Assembly: GCA_021292165.1 (NCBI GenBank)
Contig: CM037877.1
Coordinates: 210,346,715 to 210,410,714 of the forward strand
Direction of reading: 5' to 3'
Origin: Shinisaurus crocodilurus
Taxonomy: Eukaryota > Chordata > Lepidosauria > Squamata > Shinisauridae
Length of the DNA: 64,000 nucleotides
The notes below the pieces were generated by a model. That model worked only from the letters and a program-made list of their open reading frames with translations. It did not search any database and was not told the DNA's origin. The position numbers were made by a program, and so were the translations under genes. Shown here piece by piece: positions 44,350-55,708 of the stretch (within the stretch, counting starts at the first letter, position 1; every line of letters begins with the position of its first letter).

Positions 44350-44640
44350 GACAAAAGAGAAAACCAATTTGCATAAAATTTGAATGTGCTAATTTATATC
44401 TGGAAACTTAGAAATAATTACTATAATTTAAATAGAAATATAATACATTTCACCATAGTGGGGAAGATTGTGACCAGGTGGCCCTTGTGCAAAGTGTTGA
44501 TGGGCATCTTCAAGGCCCTTCCTCTCCTTTCTTATGGTTCTTTCTGTTTACATCAGACTTGGACTGGAGAGTCCTTCAAACAGACGATGCTTTCAAACAG
44601 AGGAGTGTCCTTTGTAACATAAGACACCCGGCCCACTTAG
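44350..44640 (+). repeat. Dispersed repeat family A, copy 3
   Basis: Shares aatttgcataaa, a tttaaatagaaatataata-like stretch, agattgtgacca, cagacttggactgga and the cctttgtaa end with 1-320 and 20200-20830. A run of about 22 A residues (44327-44348) precedes it. Confidence 0.5.
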
Positions 44641-46045
44641 CCAAAACAACAACAACACAGGATATTTTTAAATATGGATGTACGCACCCACTCACCTAGG
44701 TTGTTCTCAGCTCATTGTATGATTGCAGCAGATTCTGATTTCTACCCAGTCCCTCATTCCTGCCTTGCGTATGATCCTCCTGATTTGAACGACGGGCAAT
44801 TTGAAAGGTATGGCTTTAGGCACAGGATTCTGCAAAGCGGGGCTCCAACCACCTCTTCGTTTTGAGTGATCCTCCTTCGGTCCCTCATCTAATTTTTTTT
44901 TTTAAAATATTTTTTATTTATATTTTTAAAAGAACACACATAAAAAAAGATCATAAACTTACAAATCATACACTCCAAGTGCACCCGTCACCCCGGGGCC
45001 AATACCAATTCTAATACCAATACCAAATCTAATTTTTAAAAGATGAGGCATAGATGGGGAAGAAGCGGAATGTTTCCCTGACCGAAAGGGAGCGTTGTCA
45101 GTTTTACTTGTTCAGATCAACAACAGCCGACAAATACAATTGACAAGACTGTAAAAACATATTTTTTAAAATCAGCAGAGAATTACGTTGCAGCACTGGA
45201 GTGGGGGGAACAAAGTTCCTTTTAAAAAACCAACAACCTAGACTTCCGGGTGAGGTTTTTCGGCAGGCAGACGCTCTCGGAAGACGGGAGGCTGATAGCG
45301 GTAAAGAACCAGCTGGAAGAAATTTCAGCTGACATAAATCACCCCAGTTTATTGGGGAGAACGAAGAGATTAACCACAGACACCCCGGGCGATCGGTATT
45401 TGTGTATTCACTGTTTAAGCGAAGGCTTGTTCAGTGGAGACACTACACCGGTCAGGGGGGGTGGAATTTACATCTTGCTCAGACCGCTAATCAGAGCTTT
45501 AAAAGACACTTAGCCTGCAAAAAATCTTCATTTCCCAATGATTTATGGATTACAAACTATCTATGACGAAGGGAGTTTCCTACTACAGCAATTAAGGACT
45601 ATATTATGGTGAGATAATTCCTTTTTTCCGGGACTAAAAATAAGGGAGGTTGCGAAGAACACAAGACGCTGGAGGCTTTAATGGCTAAAAAATTCGGGCA
45701 AAAAGTTAATTAAGGAGAAGAAGAAGAAAGGAGGTATTCTATTATGACTATCCTTTCTCACTATTTGCATTTTTAATAATTTTATTATTGACGAAAGTTT
45801 GGCTGTGAAAAAGTTGCTAGAAAAGAGATGGCTGCTGTGGGATTGTTGCTGGATGTTTTGGTTATGACTTATGACTCATGAGTTCCATAACAACCAGATA
45901 AGAAGTCTAAGCCTGCTGTGTTAGAGACGTGATTCAAGAGGCCTTGAAATCTGAGCTTTTACTAGAGGAGGGTTTTCCCCCCCCCTTCTCTTCCTCACTT
46001 TTTCTTTTTCTTTTTTTAAACTTGGCTCTTCGATTGTATTATACA

Positions 46046-46927
46046 ATGGCGAAAAAAGGTTCAGGAAGTAGGAAAGCATCTCTGGATCTAGGTTCAGATA
46101 AGATGGTTACGCCAGAGTTACTTCAGAATTTATTTGAAGAGTTGGGAAATAAACTGGACAGTAGGATGGATAAGATGGAAAACAGGATTAATGCCTTTGA
46201 GCAAAGTATGGATGAAAAGATCTTGAAAATGAAAATGGATATGACTGATGCAGTTAAAAAACTGGATGTGTCAGTAAAGCAAATCTCGGGTGAGGTTAAA
46301 CAGATTGCTGATAAAGTTGAAATATTAGAGAATAAAACTGAAGTGATAACCAGAGAAGTTGAAGGGGAGCTAGATCACATGTCCTTACTGGAACTGAGAG
46401 CAAATGAACACTGTCTGAGATTTAGAAATATCCCAGAGAAGGAAGAAGAGGATACTAGAGATAGAATGATTAAAATTTTGGCGGATTTTCTGGCCTTGGA
46501 TGAAGGAGATATGGAAATAGAGCTTGACAAGATTTATAGAGTTAACTCTGCCTATGCCAGAAATAAAGGAGTACCAAGAGACATCATGGTTCATTTTGTT
46601 AGGAAGAACACAAGGGATCAGGTTCTTCAAAAACATTTTGCTACAGGATTGAAGGAGGAGGATAATTCTATAATTGTTCTGAAAGAAGTACCTATTAGAT
46701 TTTTACGTAAACGGAAAGATTATGCCTTTTTGACTGTACTGCTGAAACAGAAAAAGATTGCTTTTCGTTGGGAGATTCCAGAAGGTGTGGTTTTTTCCTT
46801 CAAAGATCAGAGATTCAAGCTGAATTCAGTTCAAAAAGCCAGAGATTTCCTAGAAAGATTTAAAAGAGATTTTGAGGAGATGAAACGGAGAGAAGAAAGG
46901 ATGGCCTTGGCCACAGGCACAGATTAA
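46046..46927 (+). CDS. L1 ORF1 protein (nucleic-acid chaperone)
   Basis: The frame is open for 293 codons from an ATG at 46046 (MAKKGSGSRKAS) to TAA. The in-frame ATG further upstream at 45929 adds a hydrophobic stretch unlike L1 ORF1 and is not chosen. Residues about 30-120 form a long heptad-rich coiled coil (MDKMENRINAFEQSMDEKI through EILENKTEV). An RRM-like domain follows (LRFRNIPEKEEED, IMVHFVRKNTRDQVLQ), then a basic C-terminal domain (FLRKRKDYAFLTVLLKQKK). The family forms trimers that bind L1 RNA in the RNP. The ORF is intact. Confidence 0.9.
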   Translation: MAKKGSGSRKASLDLGSDKMVTPELLQNLFEELGNKLDSRMDKMENRINAFEQSMDEKILKMKMDMTDAVKKLDVSVKQISGEVKQIADKVEILENKTEVITREVEGELDHMSLLELRANEHCLRFRNIPEKEEEDTRDRMIKILADFLALDEGDMEIELDKIYRVNSAYARNKGVPRDIMVHFVRKNTRDQVLQKHFATGLKEEDNSIIVLKEVPIRFLRKRKDYAFLTVLLKQKKIAFRWEIPEGVVFSFKDQRFKLNSVQKARDFLERFKRDFEEMKRREERMALATGTD

Positions 46928-46966
46928 GATTAATATATATATGTATATTTTAAATTTCTACTGATT

Positions 46967-49900
46967 ATGGATTACAAATGTTTAACATGGAATATTAATG
47001 GCGCAAATGCCCCTCAAAAGAGGAAAAAAGTATTTTACTATTTGAAAAAATTAAAGCAAGACAGCATTTGTTTACAAGAGACTCATATCAAGAAAAAAGA
47101 TATAAAGTATTTGGTTTATAAAACATTAGGTGAAGAATTTATCTCGGCACATGCTAAAAAGAAAAATGGAGTTGTTTTGTATATTAAATCCCATTTAAAA
47201 CCAAAATTAGTATTTGCCGATGAACAAGGTAGATTTGTGGGAGTAGAAGTCAACTTAAATGGATTTAAGACAATGGTGGTGGGAATTTATGCACCTAACC
47301 AAGATAAAGCGGTGTTTTATAAGAAGCTTATGGATATTCTAATGGATTTATCATATGAAAGTTGGTGTTTGATGGGAGACTGGAATGGGGTCATGCTTCC
47401 ACAAATGGACAGAACTTCAGAAAGAAATATTACAAGGTATCAAGGAAAACTCCCAAAAAGCCTTTTTGATCTGATGGAAAATCTGAGACTGGTGGACTTA
47501 TGGCAAAAGAATGGTGATTCAAGGGAATATACTTATTTTTCTGAGAGACACAGATCATTTTCGAGAATAGATATGTTCCTGACAACTAAAGACTTTGTTA
47601 CTAAAACTTCTAAAATAGAGATTTTACCAAAGACTTTCTCGGATCATAATCCTGTGACTATGGTTTGCAAAAGAAAATCCACTGTTTTTAGATGGAGATT
47701 AAATGAAACGTTATTACAAAATACAGCTGTGTTGGAAGATTGTAAAAAGAAACTAAAAGAATTTTTTGAAATTAACTTAGATAAGGGTACAGATCTGAGA
47801 ATGGTTTGGGATGCAAGTAAAGCTTTTATTAGAGGTTATTTTATACAATATAATATTCAACTTAAGGCCAAGAGTTAAGAGAAAATGCAAAAAATTCTGG
47901 AGGAAATAAAAAAGAAGGAGGAAGAATTAAAGATCTCTCCAGGAAACTCAAATATTTTCCAACAGATTAAAATGTTGCAACAACAGTTATCTATGGTAAC
48001 AACAAGAGAAATGGAAATAAAATTGAATTATATGAAACAGAGGAACTTTGAATTTGCAAACAAACCTGGGAGATGGTTGGCTTATAGATTGCGAAAAGAA
48101 AGAGAAAAGAAAATGATAATAAAAGTACAAGAGGGCGATAAAGTATTAACAGACAATAAGGAGATACAAAAATCATTTTACTATTATTATTCGAATTTAT
48201 ATAAAGGACATAATGTTTCATCAGAAAAAATAGATGAATATATTGAAAAACAAAAGTTACCTAAGATTACAGAGGAACAGAGACATATTATGAATGGTCC
48301 TATAACAATAAGTGAATTGGTGGGTGCTATAAAAAAAATTAAACCAGGAAAGGCGCCAGGACCGGATGGACTTTCTGGTAAATACTATCAGAGATTTGAA
48401 GATGAACTCATACAACCTTTACAAAAAACGATGAATTCTATTTCGCAAGGAGGCCGGATGCCGGAGACATGGAAAGAGGCAAATATAACATTAATACCTA
48501 AAGAGGGACAAGACTTAACCTTAACAAGAAATTATAGACCAATATCATTACTGAATAATGACTACAAGCTGTTTACAATGATATTGGCGGAAAGATTAAA
48601 AATAATTCTTCAAGAATTTATTCATGAAGATCAATATGGTTTTTTACCTAAAAGACAGCTGAGGGATAATGTTAGAACAGTCTTAGATATTTTGGAATAC
48701 TTGGAAAAGCATAATGAAAAACATGCTGCATTGATTTTCTTAGATGCAGAGAAAGCGTTTGACAATTTAAATTGGGGGTTTCTATTTAAAGTACTGAAGG
48801 AAATGGATTTTGGAGAGAACTTTATAAAATGGATAAAGTCAATTTATACTTCACAAACAGCACAAATAATTGTCAATGGCGATATGACGAAACCGTGTGG
48901 AATACATAGAGGAACAAGACAAGGTTGCCCATTATCACCTTTGTTGTTTATTCTTGTGCTTGAAATATTGAATAGAGATATAAGACAAGATGATAGAATT
49001 GGAGGCATAAAAATTAAAAAAGAGTCTTATAAGCTGAGAGCTTTCGCAGATGATTTGGTGTTAACTTTGGAAGATCCTCTGAAAGGAATAGAAACGTTAA
49101 TGGTTAAATTGAAGGAGTTTGGTGCCGTAGCTGGTTTTAAGGTTAATAAACTAAAGACAAAGATATTAACAAAAAATATGAAAATTCAAGATCAAATAAA
49201 ATTGTCAAATAAATCAGGTTTTAAGGTTGAAAAGAAAGTAAAGTATTTAGGTATCACATTAACAAATAAGAATTGTATGTTGTTTCAAAATAATTATATA
49301 AGTCTTGGAATGAAATGAAAAAAGATTTAGAAAGATGGGATAAAGCTCAATTGTCACTTTTGGGGAGAATAGCCACAATCAAGATGAATGTATTACCTAG
49401 AATGTTGTTTTTGTTTCAGACTATTCCTATGGTGACATCGCAAATATCATTTAAACAATGGCAGAAGGATATATCTAGATTTGTATGGCAAGGGAAAAAG
49501 CCACGGGTTAAGTTTAAGATTTTACAGGATGCAAAAGAAAGAGGGGGGTTGGGTCTACCTGACCTGAAGTTATATTTTGCTGCTTGTTGTTTAGTATGGA
49601 TCAAAGAATGGGTTTTGTTGAAAAATAGTCGATTATTAGATTTAGAGGGATATGATTTGAGATTTGGATGGCATGGGTACATGTGGTATGATAAAGTTAA
49701 AGTGAATGTAGAATTTAATAATCACTGTGTTAGAAGTGCCATTTTGAAAATTTGGAATAAATATAAACCTAGGTTTTGTCAGAGAGTACCATTGTGGCTA
49801 TCAGCACAAGAAGCCCATCATAGAAGAGAAATGTTAAGTAAATACAGTTGGTTGACATATCGTGATTTGCTGAATTTTTCACAAGATGAATGTAAAATAA

Positions 49901-50727
49901 AATCAAGAGAAGAACTGATAAAAGAAGGTCATACATGTCAATGGTTCTCCTATTTACAGATGGTAGAAAGGTTTAAAGTTGATAAAAGGTTGTATGATTT
50001 TGAACAGAGGGTATCTGACTTTGAAAGGGAATTATGTCTAAATGATGAACATCTTATTTCAAGAATGTATAAGCTTTTGTTGAAATTTGAAACTGAGGAA
50101 GAGCAAGTGAAGGAATGTATGATAAAATGGGCTCAAAATTTTGGTTATAATATACTAATGACACAATGGGAAAATATGTGGTTAAAAGGTTTGAAATTTA
50201 CTTTATGCTCTAGTCTTAAAGAGAATTTTTATAAGATGATGTATCGTTGGTACTTGTCGCCGGAGAAATTGGCTAGAATGTATAGCGGTGCATCAGATAT
50301 ATGTTGGAAATGTGAACAACAGGAAGGAACCTTTTATCATATGTGGTGGACATGTAAGAAAGCTAAAAGTTTTTGGGTTGAGATTCATTTATTAATGCAA
50401 AAGATTTTAAGGATTACTTTTCAATTGAAACCAGAGGCTTTTCTATTGGGAATAATGGACAGTCAGCTAGAAGGAAGATATGGAACTTTATTTTTATACA
50501 TGACAACGGCAGCGAGACTACTATATGCACAGAAGTGGAAAGGTCCAGCAGTGCCTACGATAGAAGAATGGTTGGTCAAGATGCTGGAGCTGGCAGAGAT
50601 GGCCAAACTTACATCACTAATTAGAGAAAGGACAACATCTGCATTTATTATTGAGTGGAAACCTCTAATTGACTTTTTGCAGAGACTGGAAAATAATGAT
50701 TTGTTTGTTTGTGGATTTATGGAATAA
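46967..50727 (+). pseudogene. L1 ORF2 (endonuclease + reverse transcriptase), two lesions
   Basis: It starts MDYKCLTWNINGAN 39 bases after ORF1. The endonuclease shows CLQETHIKKKD, LMGDWNGVMLP and FSDHNPVTM. The RT has NYRPISLLNNDYKL, QYGFLPKRQLRDN, FLDAEKAFDNLNW, GTRQGCPLSPLLF and catalytic AFADDLVLT. Near the C-terminus is a Cys-rich motif, CWKCEQQEGTFYHMWWTC. Lesion 1 is an in-frame TAA at 47876-47878 between endonuclease and RT. Lesion 2 is a one-base loss near 49298-49302 after the RT core. Otherwise the frame is open to the TAA at 50727. The full product would be about 1250 residues. As written the copy cannot make a functional ORF2 protein. Confidence 0.93.
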
Positions 50728-50991
50728 TAAGTGAATCTGGGACAATGGGAAGAAAGAGATTTCTCATTTGGATTATCGAGTAAGAAAAATTATTGTTACC
50801 TGTATTTGCTGTAGAAGAAAAATCGGAGGTCTATTTTGTTTTGTTAATTGTTATATGTTTGATATTATGTGTTTGTTTTATATAGAAATAAAAAAATTGG
50901 ACAAAAAAAAAAAACAAAAACCAACAACCTAGAACGGGGGTGGGGTGGAGGAGAGAAAGGGACTATGAAATAATGATGGTCATAGTGAGGA

Positions 50992-51170
50992 GAATCCAGA
51001 AAGGTAGCCATGTTAGTCTGTTGCAGACCAACAAAGATCCTTTTGGCCCCTTAAACACTTATTATGGCATAGTTTTTTGTGGACTTCATCAGATGAAGTG
51101 GACTCTGTTCCATGAAAGCTTATGCCATAATAAATGTGTTAGCCACTAAGGTGCCACAAGACTCCTGGGG
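50992..51170. repeat. Dispersed repeat with aaggtgccacaagactcct
   Basis: The right part is the reverse complement of the gtggcaccttaaag motif at 34725, 35205 and 62440. Left and right parts (ttattatggcat, atgccataataa) pair as a hairpin. Confidence 0.55.
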
Positions 51171-51173
51171 CAT

Positions 51174-51282
51174 AATCCTATGCATATTTTTTAGACAGGA
51201 AAAAAGTGCAGCTGGCTGGGGAATGCTGGGAGTGGTAGCAACTTTTCCGTCTAAACATCCATAGGATTGCACCCTTAGTCGT
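51174..51282. repeat. Palindromic MITE with gcaatcctatgcat ends
   Basis: Ends ggcataatcctatgcat and ccataggattgcaccc are inverted partners. The arms share tttagacagg and ccgtctaaac. Same family as 31729-31832. Confidence 0.55.
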
Positions 51283-51416
51283 TTTCAGTGGGGAAGGAGG
51301 TAGCCTTGCTGGTGCTCAACACTTTTTGTTGTTGCTTAATGGACTAGGTGAGCACTCCTGGTCTTCTATTTTACAATGTGGAAGTGTTTTTTCTCTCTAA
51401 TTTAAATAAATTCAAA

Positions 51417-52137
51417 ACTGTGGCGTATGCTGGCTCAGCTTGTCTGAGTGTGGAAAGCTAAGCAGGGTCAGGCCTGGTTATTACTTGGATGGGAGACTGT
51501 GAAGGATTGAGGCCTACATAGGCTTCGGTTAGTTGAAGCCTGTAGGCCCAAACACTTACCTAGATTAGTTGAAGCCTGAAGGCCCAAACATTTCAGGATG
51601 GGAGGGGGCGTTTGTGAGTTTCAGTTCACCCAATAGAAGTTAAGAATTATTTCTCCTGTTCAAGGTCACATGGTTATAACCTTCCAATCCTGGGAAGGCT
51701 ATATATGTGTGGGGTGTGGTCATCTAGAGGGAGAGAGAGACTGACTGCAGAAGAGAGAGGTAGTCTGAAGTTAAGCTAGAGAACCTTGTATTATTTGTTT
51801 GTTTAATTTTATCATACTTGCTTTTGAATATAACTGCTCTATTATGTAAATACCCTAAAGTAATAAGTAAAGTGTTGTTGTGTACCCTGAGTTGTTGGAG
51901 TGACTTATTCACCACGTCTAAAGCCTATTCCCATGCTACTGGAAACAGGCAAAGGATTTGATCTCCTGGAACGGGAGAAGCTTTGAGAAGAGGCAGAGAT
52001 CTTCCAAAGGCAGGTCAAGGGGTCCCTGCAGTAGTGGAACCTTGACAGAGACCCCTCCTCTAGTTTCCTGCATTGAGCAGGGGGTTGGACTCGATGGCCT
52101 TGTAGGCTCCTTCCAACTCTATGATCTATGAAATCTA
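51417..52137 (+). mobile_element. 5S rRNA-derived head joined to a CR1-type tail, split by a solo LTR
   Basis: Positions about 51440-51497 match the 3' two-thirds of 5S rRNA (gaaagctaagcagggtcagg, tacttggatgggagac). After the LTR the sequence continues gagaccc, then the CR1 3' end (tgcattgagcagggggttgg, ctccttccaactctatga, ending ctatgaaatctatgaaaa). It is either a 5S-headed SINE (the SINE3 class has such a structure) or a one-off RT template-switch product. The 5S part lacks the end of its internal control region, so it is not a working 5S gene. Confidence 0.65.
51498..52047 (+). mobile_element. Solo LTR (550 bp), copy 1
   Basis: The element starts TGTGAAGGATTGAGG and ends CCTTGACA, with the 5-bp flank gagac exact on both sides (51493-51497 and 52048-52052). 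It has a TATA-like tatatatg near 51700. A second copy with its own duplication is at 57312-57875. Orientation is inferred from the TATA-like motif. A 5-bp duplication fits an endogenous retrovirus or Gypsy-type LTR. No internal genes are present. Confidence 0.9.
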
Positions 52138-52364
52138 TGAAAAAGAACAAAATTTAATTTTATTATAAGCACTCAGAAAGGAGTTGATATGGGAGAGGAG
52201 GATGCCGGCTACACTGAAAGACTTGTGTGGTGAAGTGACAACCCCAGCAACCCTGGGGAAAGGCAACTGAATGCCAAGCTGTTCCTAGAGCATCCCATTT
52301 GACAGGGGCAGCCAGTAAGATTCTGGGGGGGGGGGCTGTCAGGAAGCTGGCTGGTCATGGGAAC

Positions 52365-52960
52365 ACAGAGGGTGTGTTTGCATGTCACGCTAATCCACCC
52401 TGGCAATAAGCCATGGTGGGTTGGTTGTTTTACAAACAACCCATGGTGCGCCCGACAGATGATCAAGCTCACTGTGGGTTGTTTGCCCCTCCCTCCCCCT
52501 CGGTCCCCCCACAGGTATCCCAGGGGACACTGCAGCAGGACCAACGTGTCTGCCCTTCCCGCGCCACGATCACGAGCCGTTTTTCGCTTGCCGTGGCTTT
52601 CCCCCCCTTTTACCCTTCCCCCCTTTTTTCAGGGATCGCGAAAAGCAAACTCTGATTTGACAGCTAGTGACAGCTCCTTCAAAATGCCAAAGTGGCACAT
52701 CGGAGGGACTGTCATTGGTTCACCAGTTTTGTTTTGTATATTTGCACCCCAAATGTGTGCCATTTTTTTCAGGGTGTTTTTTGTTTGTTTGTTTAGTTGG
52801 ACTCGCGCAAGTGCGCACTTTCATGGGTCTGAAATGGCCTCTCTCGCCTGGGCAATGTCCAGGGGGATGTCTGCTGTTAAATTGCAGCAGGCACCCCTCA
52901 TGGGCATTGACCCAGAGAGGCTGCCAAGAGCTTTACCTAGAAGGCAGGAAGCTGCTTTAT
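52365..52960. mobile_element. Half of a foldback DNA element (same family as 15702-16940)
   Basis: The sequence tgtttgcatgtcacgctaat, then aacaacccatggtg, cccacaggtatcccagg and atcacgagccg, matches 16700-16940 in reverse orientation block by block. The other arm was not found. Confidence 0.55.
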
Positions 52961-53103
52961 ACTAGGTCAGACTATTTGTCCATCTAGCACAGTATTATAT
53001 GCTTTGAATATCAGCAGCAATCCAAGGACTCAGGCAGAGGTCTTTCTATTACCTGATACCTGGCCCTTTAACAAGAAGGGTGAGGAACTGAACCAGAGAC
53101 AGT

Positions 53104-53172
53104 CATGCTGGCTGGGGATGATGGGAGTTGTAGTCCAACACATCTGGAGGGCACCAGGTTGGGGAAGGCTGT
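53104..53172. mobile_element. hAT-type MITE, right half
   Basis: Contains ggggatgatgggagttgtag and ends ccaggttggggaaggctg, as in 40908-41046. The left arm is absent. Confidence 0.6.
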
Positions 53173-53461
53173 GTTGGCTGGTGAGGTCATCAGAGGAAGA
53201 TGCCCAGGAAAGGGGGATGATGAGGCAAATGGTGGCGCACTGGAAAGGGCAAGGAAGAGCTAAGCTGTCTTCATGGCCTTTGTCCAAAGCGGTGGTCACA
53301 ATTGTGGAGTACATGGATAAACAACTCCTGTTTCTAGGCAAATACCACTGTCCTGTTGGAACAGACTGGGGAAAGGGCAGCAGTGTTCCTTTCCCATAGA
53401 TGGTGTTATTGAAGGTTAACTTCCTTATAAGATTTAAGGAAAGAAGACAAATCGATTAATT

Positions 53462-54960
53462 TCCCTCTCTCAAGGAATATTATTTATTAACATTTATATA
53501 CCACTCTATTTTCTAAAAGGCCATCAAGGTGGTGCACAACAATGTGAAACAATAAAACCTTAAGAACATATAAAAACAAGAACATTAAAAAAAAGAAAAA
53601 ATATATTAAAAACTACATAATTTAAATGGCTAAATTAAAAAGACGAGTCTTTGCACACTTTCTAAAGGCCGAGAGAGTGGGAGGCAATAGTAGCTCTTGG
53701 GGGAGTGAATTGCACAGTTCGCAAGCAACACAGGAGAAAGCCCTTTCAAGTGTGCCCAACAAATGGGCCTTTGTGGGAATGGTATCCTCAAGATGGCCTC
53801 TCCTGCAGATCATAATAACTGGACAGGTTCATAACGAGACAGACAGTCTCTTAGACAGTCATGTCCTAAGCTTTAGAGGTCAAAAAGCCAACATCTCCAA
53901 TTGAACCTGGAAAGCAATTACAGGGTTGCCACTAAAATTTTATTTTTCATTTCCCTGACTTTCCCTGACCAACATTTGTCAATTTCCCTGACCACCATTC
54001 AAATATAACCACAAGTTAAAAAATGAATTGGTTGTGTTGCATTAATGCAAGGCTTAATGAAATGTTCCACTCTACAACTACACAAGTCTCAACTGCAAAA
54101 ATATTTGTCAAAGTAAGGCCCTGTTGCCCTGGTTTCTACAGAAAAGCCACAGCGTGGGGTCCCGTCGCGCCGGCGCAGGGTCCTGTCGCGTCACTTCTGG
54201 CCAGCTGGAAGTGACGCGACGGGACCGTCGCGGCCGGCTCGGCGCAGACTGGCGAGCGGGGCCCGGGACCCAGTAAGGCCCACTTGCTTTGGGTGGGCAT
54301 GAACGGGGCCGATTTTGGCCCGCTACGCCCGCTCAAGGGGAGTGGTTACATCCCTAGATACACAAGCATGACCCAAAAACATGCTCATCTTTATATGTAA
54401 GTTAAATGCAGTACTAGCAGGTAGGGATGAAAACAGATGTTTAAAGTTTGTATATTGCTAAACATTTAAACTAGCCTTGCTTTGCAAATGCTACAGGCAG
54501 ACCTTGGAAATCATGCAGGGACAGAGCTCAACAAACACATTAGGCTGGTTGCTGGGGGTGGAGCTGAGAAAAAGGTGGAGCTGGGAAAGGGCATCATTAA
54601 GTTTTACCTGTATTCTGCTATTTCTCTATTCCAGTTGCCACAAGAACAGATCATGCTCTTGCAGCAGCAGGTCAAAAATCCACTGCTTGAATATATTTTA
54701 ATCACAATTTCCCTGACCAGTTTCCATTTCCCTGACTTTCCAGAAAGTGGCAACCCTGAATTAGCATCCAGTGCAGGTCTTTCAAGTCAGGTGTAATATG
54801 GTCCCCATACTGTGCACCAGTTAGCAGCCTAGCTGCTGCATTTTGCACCAGTCATAACTTCTGCACACTCTTCAAGGATAGCCCCAACTAGAGCACATTG
54901 CAATAGTCTCAGCATGATGTGACCAAGGAAAGGATAGCTTGATTTACTGGAAACTGCATT
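53462..54960 (-). mobile_element. L2 LINE 3' region, minus strand, split by a DNA transposon
   Basis: 53462-53920 has the L2 tail (tatttattaacatttatata, gtggtgcacaacaat, gagaaagccctttcaag). It continues at 54764 with gcatccagtgcaggtctttc, ctgcattttgcaccag and gagcacattgcaatagtc, which on the minus strand belong upstream in the same element. Confidence 0.7.
53921..54758. mobile_element. DNA transposon (hAT-like, 5-bp duplication) inside the L2
   Basis: Ends cagggttgccac and gtggcaaccctg are exact inverted partners. The flank aatta is present on both sides (53916-53920 and 54759-54763), and removing the insert restores aaagcaattagcatcc. The interior has repeated tttccctgac motifs near both ends and a GC-rich palindromic core (54150-54350). 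No transposase was seen. Some hAT lineages make 5-bp duplications. Confidence 0.82.
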
Positions 54961-54999
54961 ATGTTTTTTTAAAAAATAGATGTTTAAGAAAATTTGTCT

Positions 55000-55700
55000 C
55001 TCTTCTCTTCAGTGTAATTGTTCAGTGTTGTTGTTTGTCTTTTCATTGCTATTTATATTTCATTCATTCAGCTTTTGAGCTTATATCCCACTTCTCCGCT
55101 CATGAGATAAACCAATAGTCACTATATTATACAATTTTATATATCATTTATCATTTCTCTACTGAAAATTGATTTTAAAAAATGAAAAACATTCCCCACT
55201 CCCCTTCCCACACACAAACGGCCATGTTAAACCAAAACTGAATGGTAATTCTTGTTTTTTTCTGCTAGCAACGGTGCTTCTTTCCATCACATTGAGGCGC
55301 TACCTCAGCTATCATTATCCAGAAACAAATAAATACAATCACAGCTCCTAGCTGTGCAGTGTTCTCAGGTCCCTGGGCACATTTTCAGCTCACAGCAAGT
55401 GACAAGCTTTCGAAAAATACCATCATAGCAAGGGCAAGAGATGTACCATCTCAAATATAAAATCAGTTGGAGATCAGATTTGTCGAGGCGTGGTCCCAAG
55501 GGTTAATTCAGATGTGTACTTATCATGTTGCCTGGATATCAGGCTATGCATGTATATTTGGTAAACTGGTAATCTCTAACATCCTGCAGGCCAACACACA
55601 TCTACACACATGCAGAAATTTGGAGAATTGGTAAGATTCTCATTACTTAGCAGAACATTAACAGATTATCAGCTTTCCAAGCAATCTACATGAGAGGTTT
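55000..55700. other. Unassigned intergenic DNA
   Basis: No gene or clear repeat was seen. Confidence 0.4.
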
Positions 55701-55708
55701 TCCCCATA

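Larger units (their letters stand above)
45243..50915 (+). mobile_element. Full-length L1 (LINE-1) retrotransposon
   Basis: The element is bounded by an exact 18-bp target duplication, aaaaaccaacaacctaga (45225-45242 and 50916-50933). The 5' site reads cctttt/aaaaaa, the preferred L1 endonuclease target. A 5' UTR of about 800 bp is followed by ORF1, ORF2, AATAAA at 50887-50892 and an A-rich tail. The length is 5673 bp, with no 5' truncation apparent. Confidence 0.95.

Noticed and set aside
45929..46045. Upstream in-frame ATG extending L1 ORF1 by 39 residues
   Set aside because: The extension is hydrophobic and low complexity, unlike L1 ORF1 N-termini. MAKKGS at 46046 is the better start.
51440..51497. 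Possible functional 5S rRNA gene
   Set aside because: Only part of the 5S sequence is present, it is mutated and its control region is interrupted by an LTR.
53004..54336. Open frames suggesting a neighbouring gene
   Set aside because: They fall in MITE, L2 and GC-rich transposon sequence and show no conserved domain or splice pattern.
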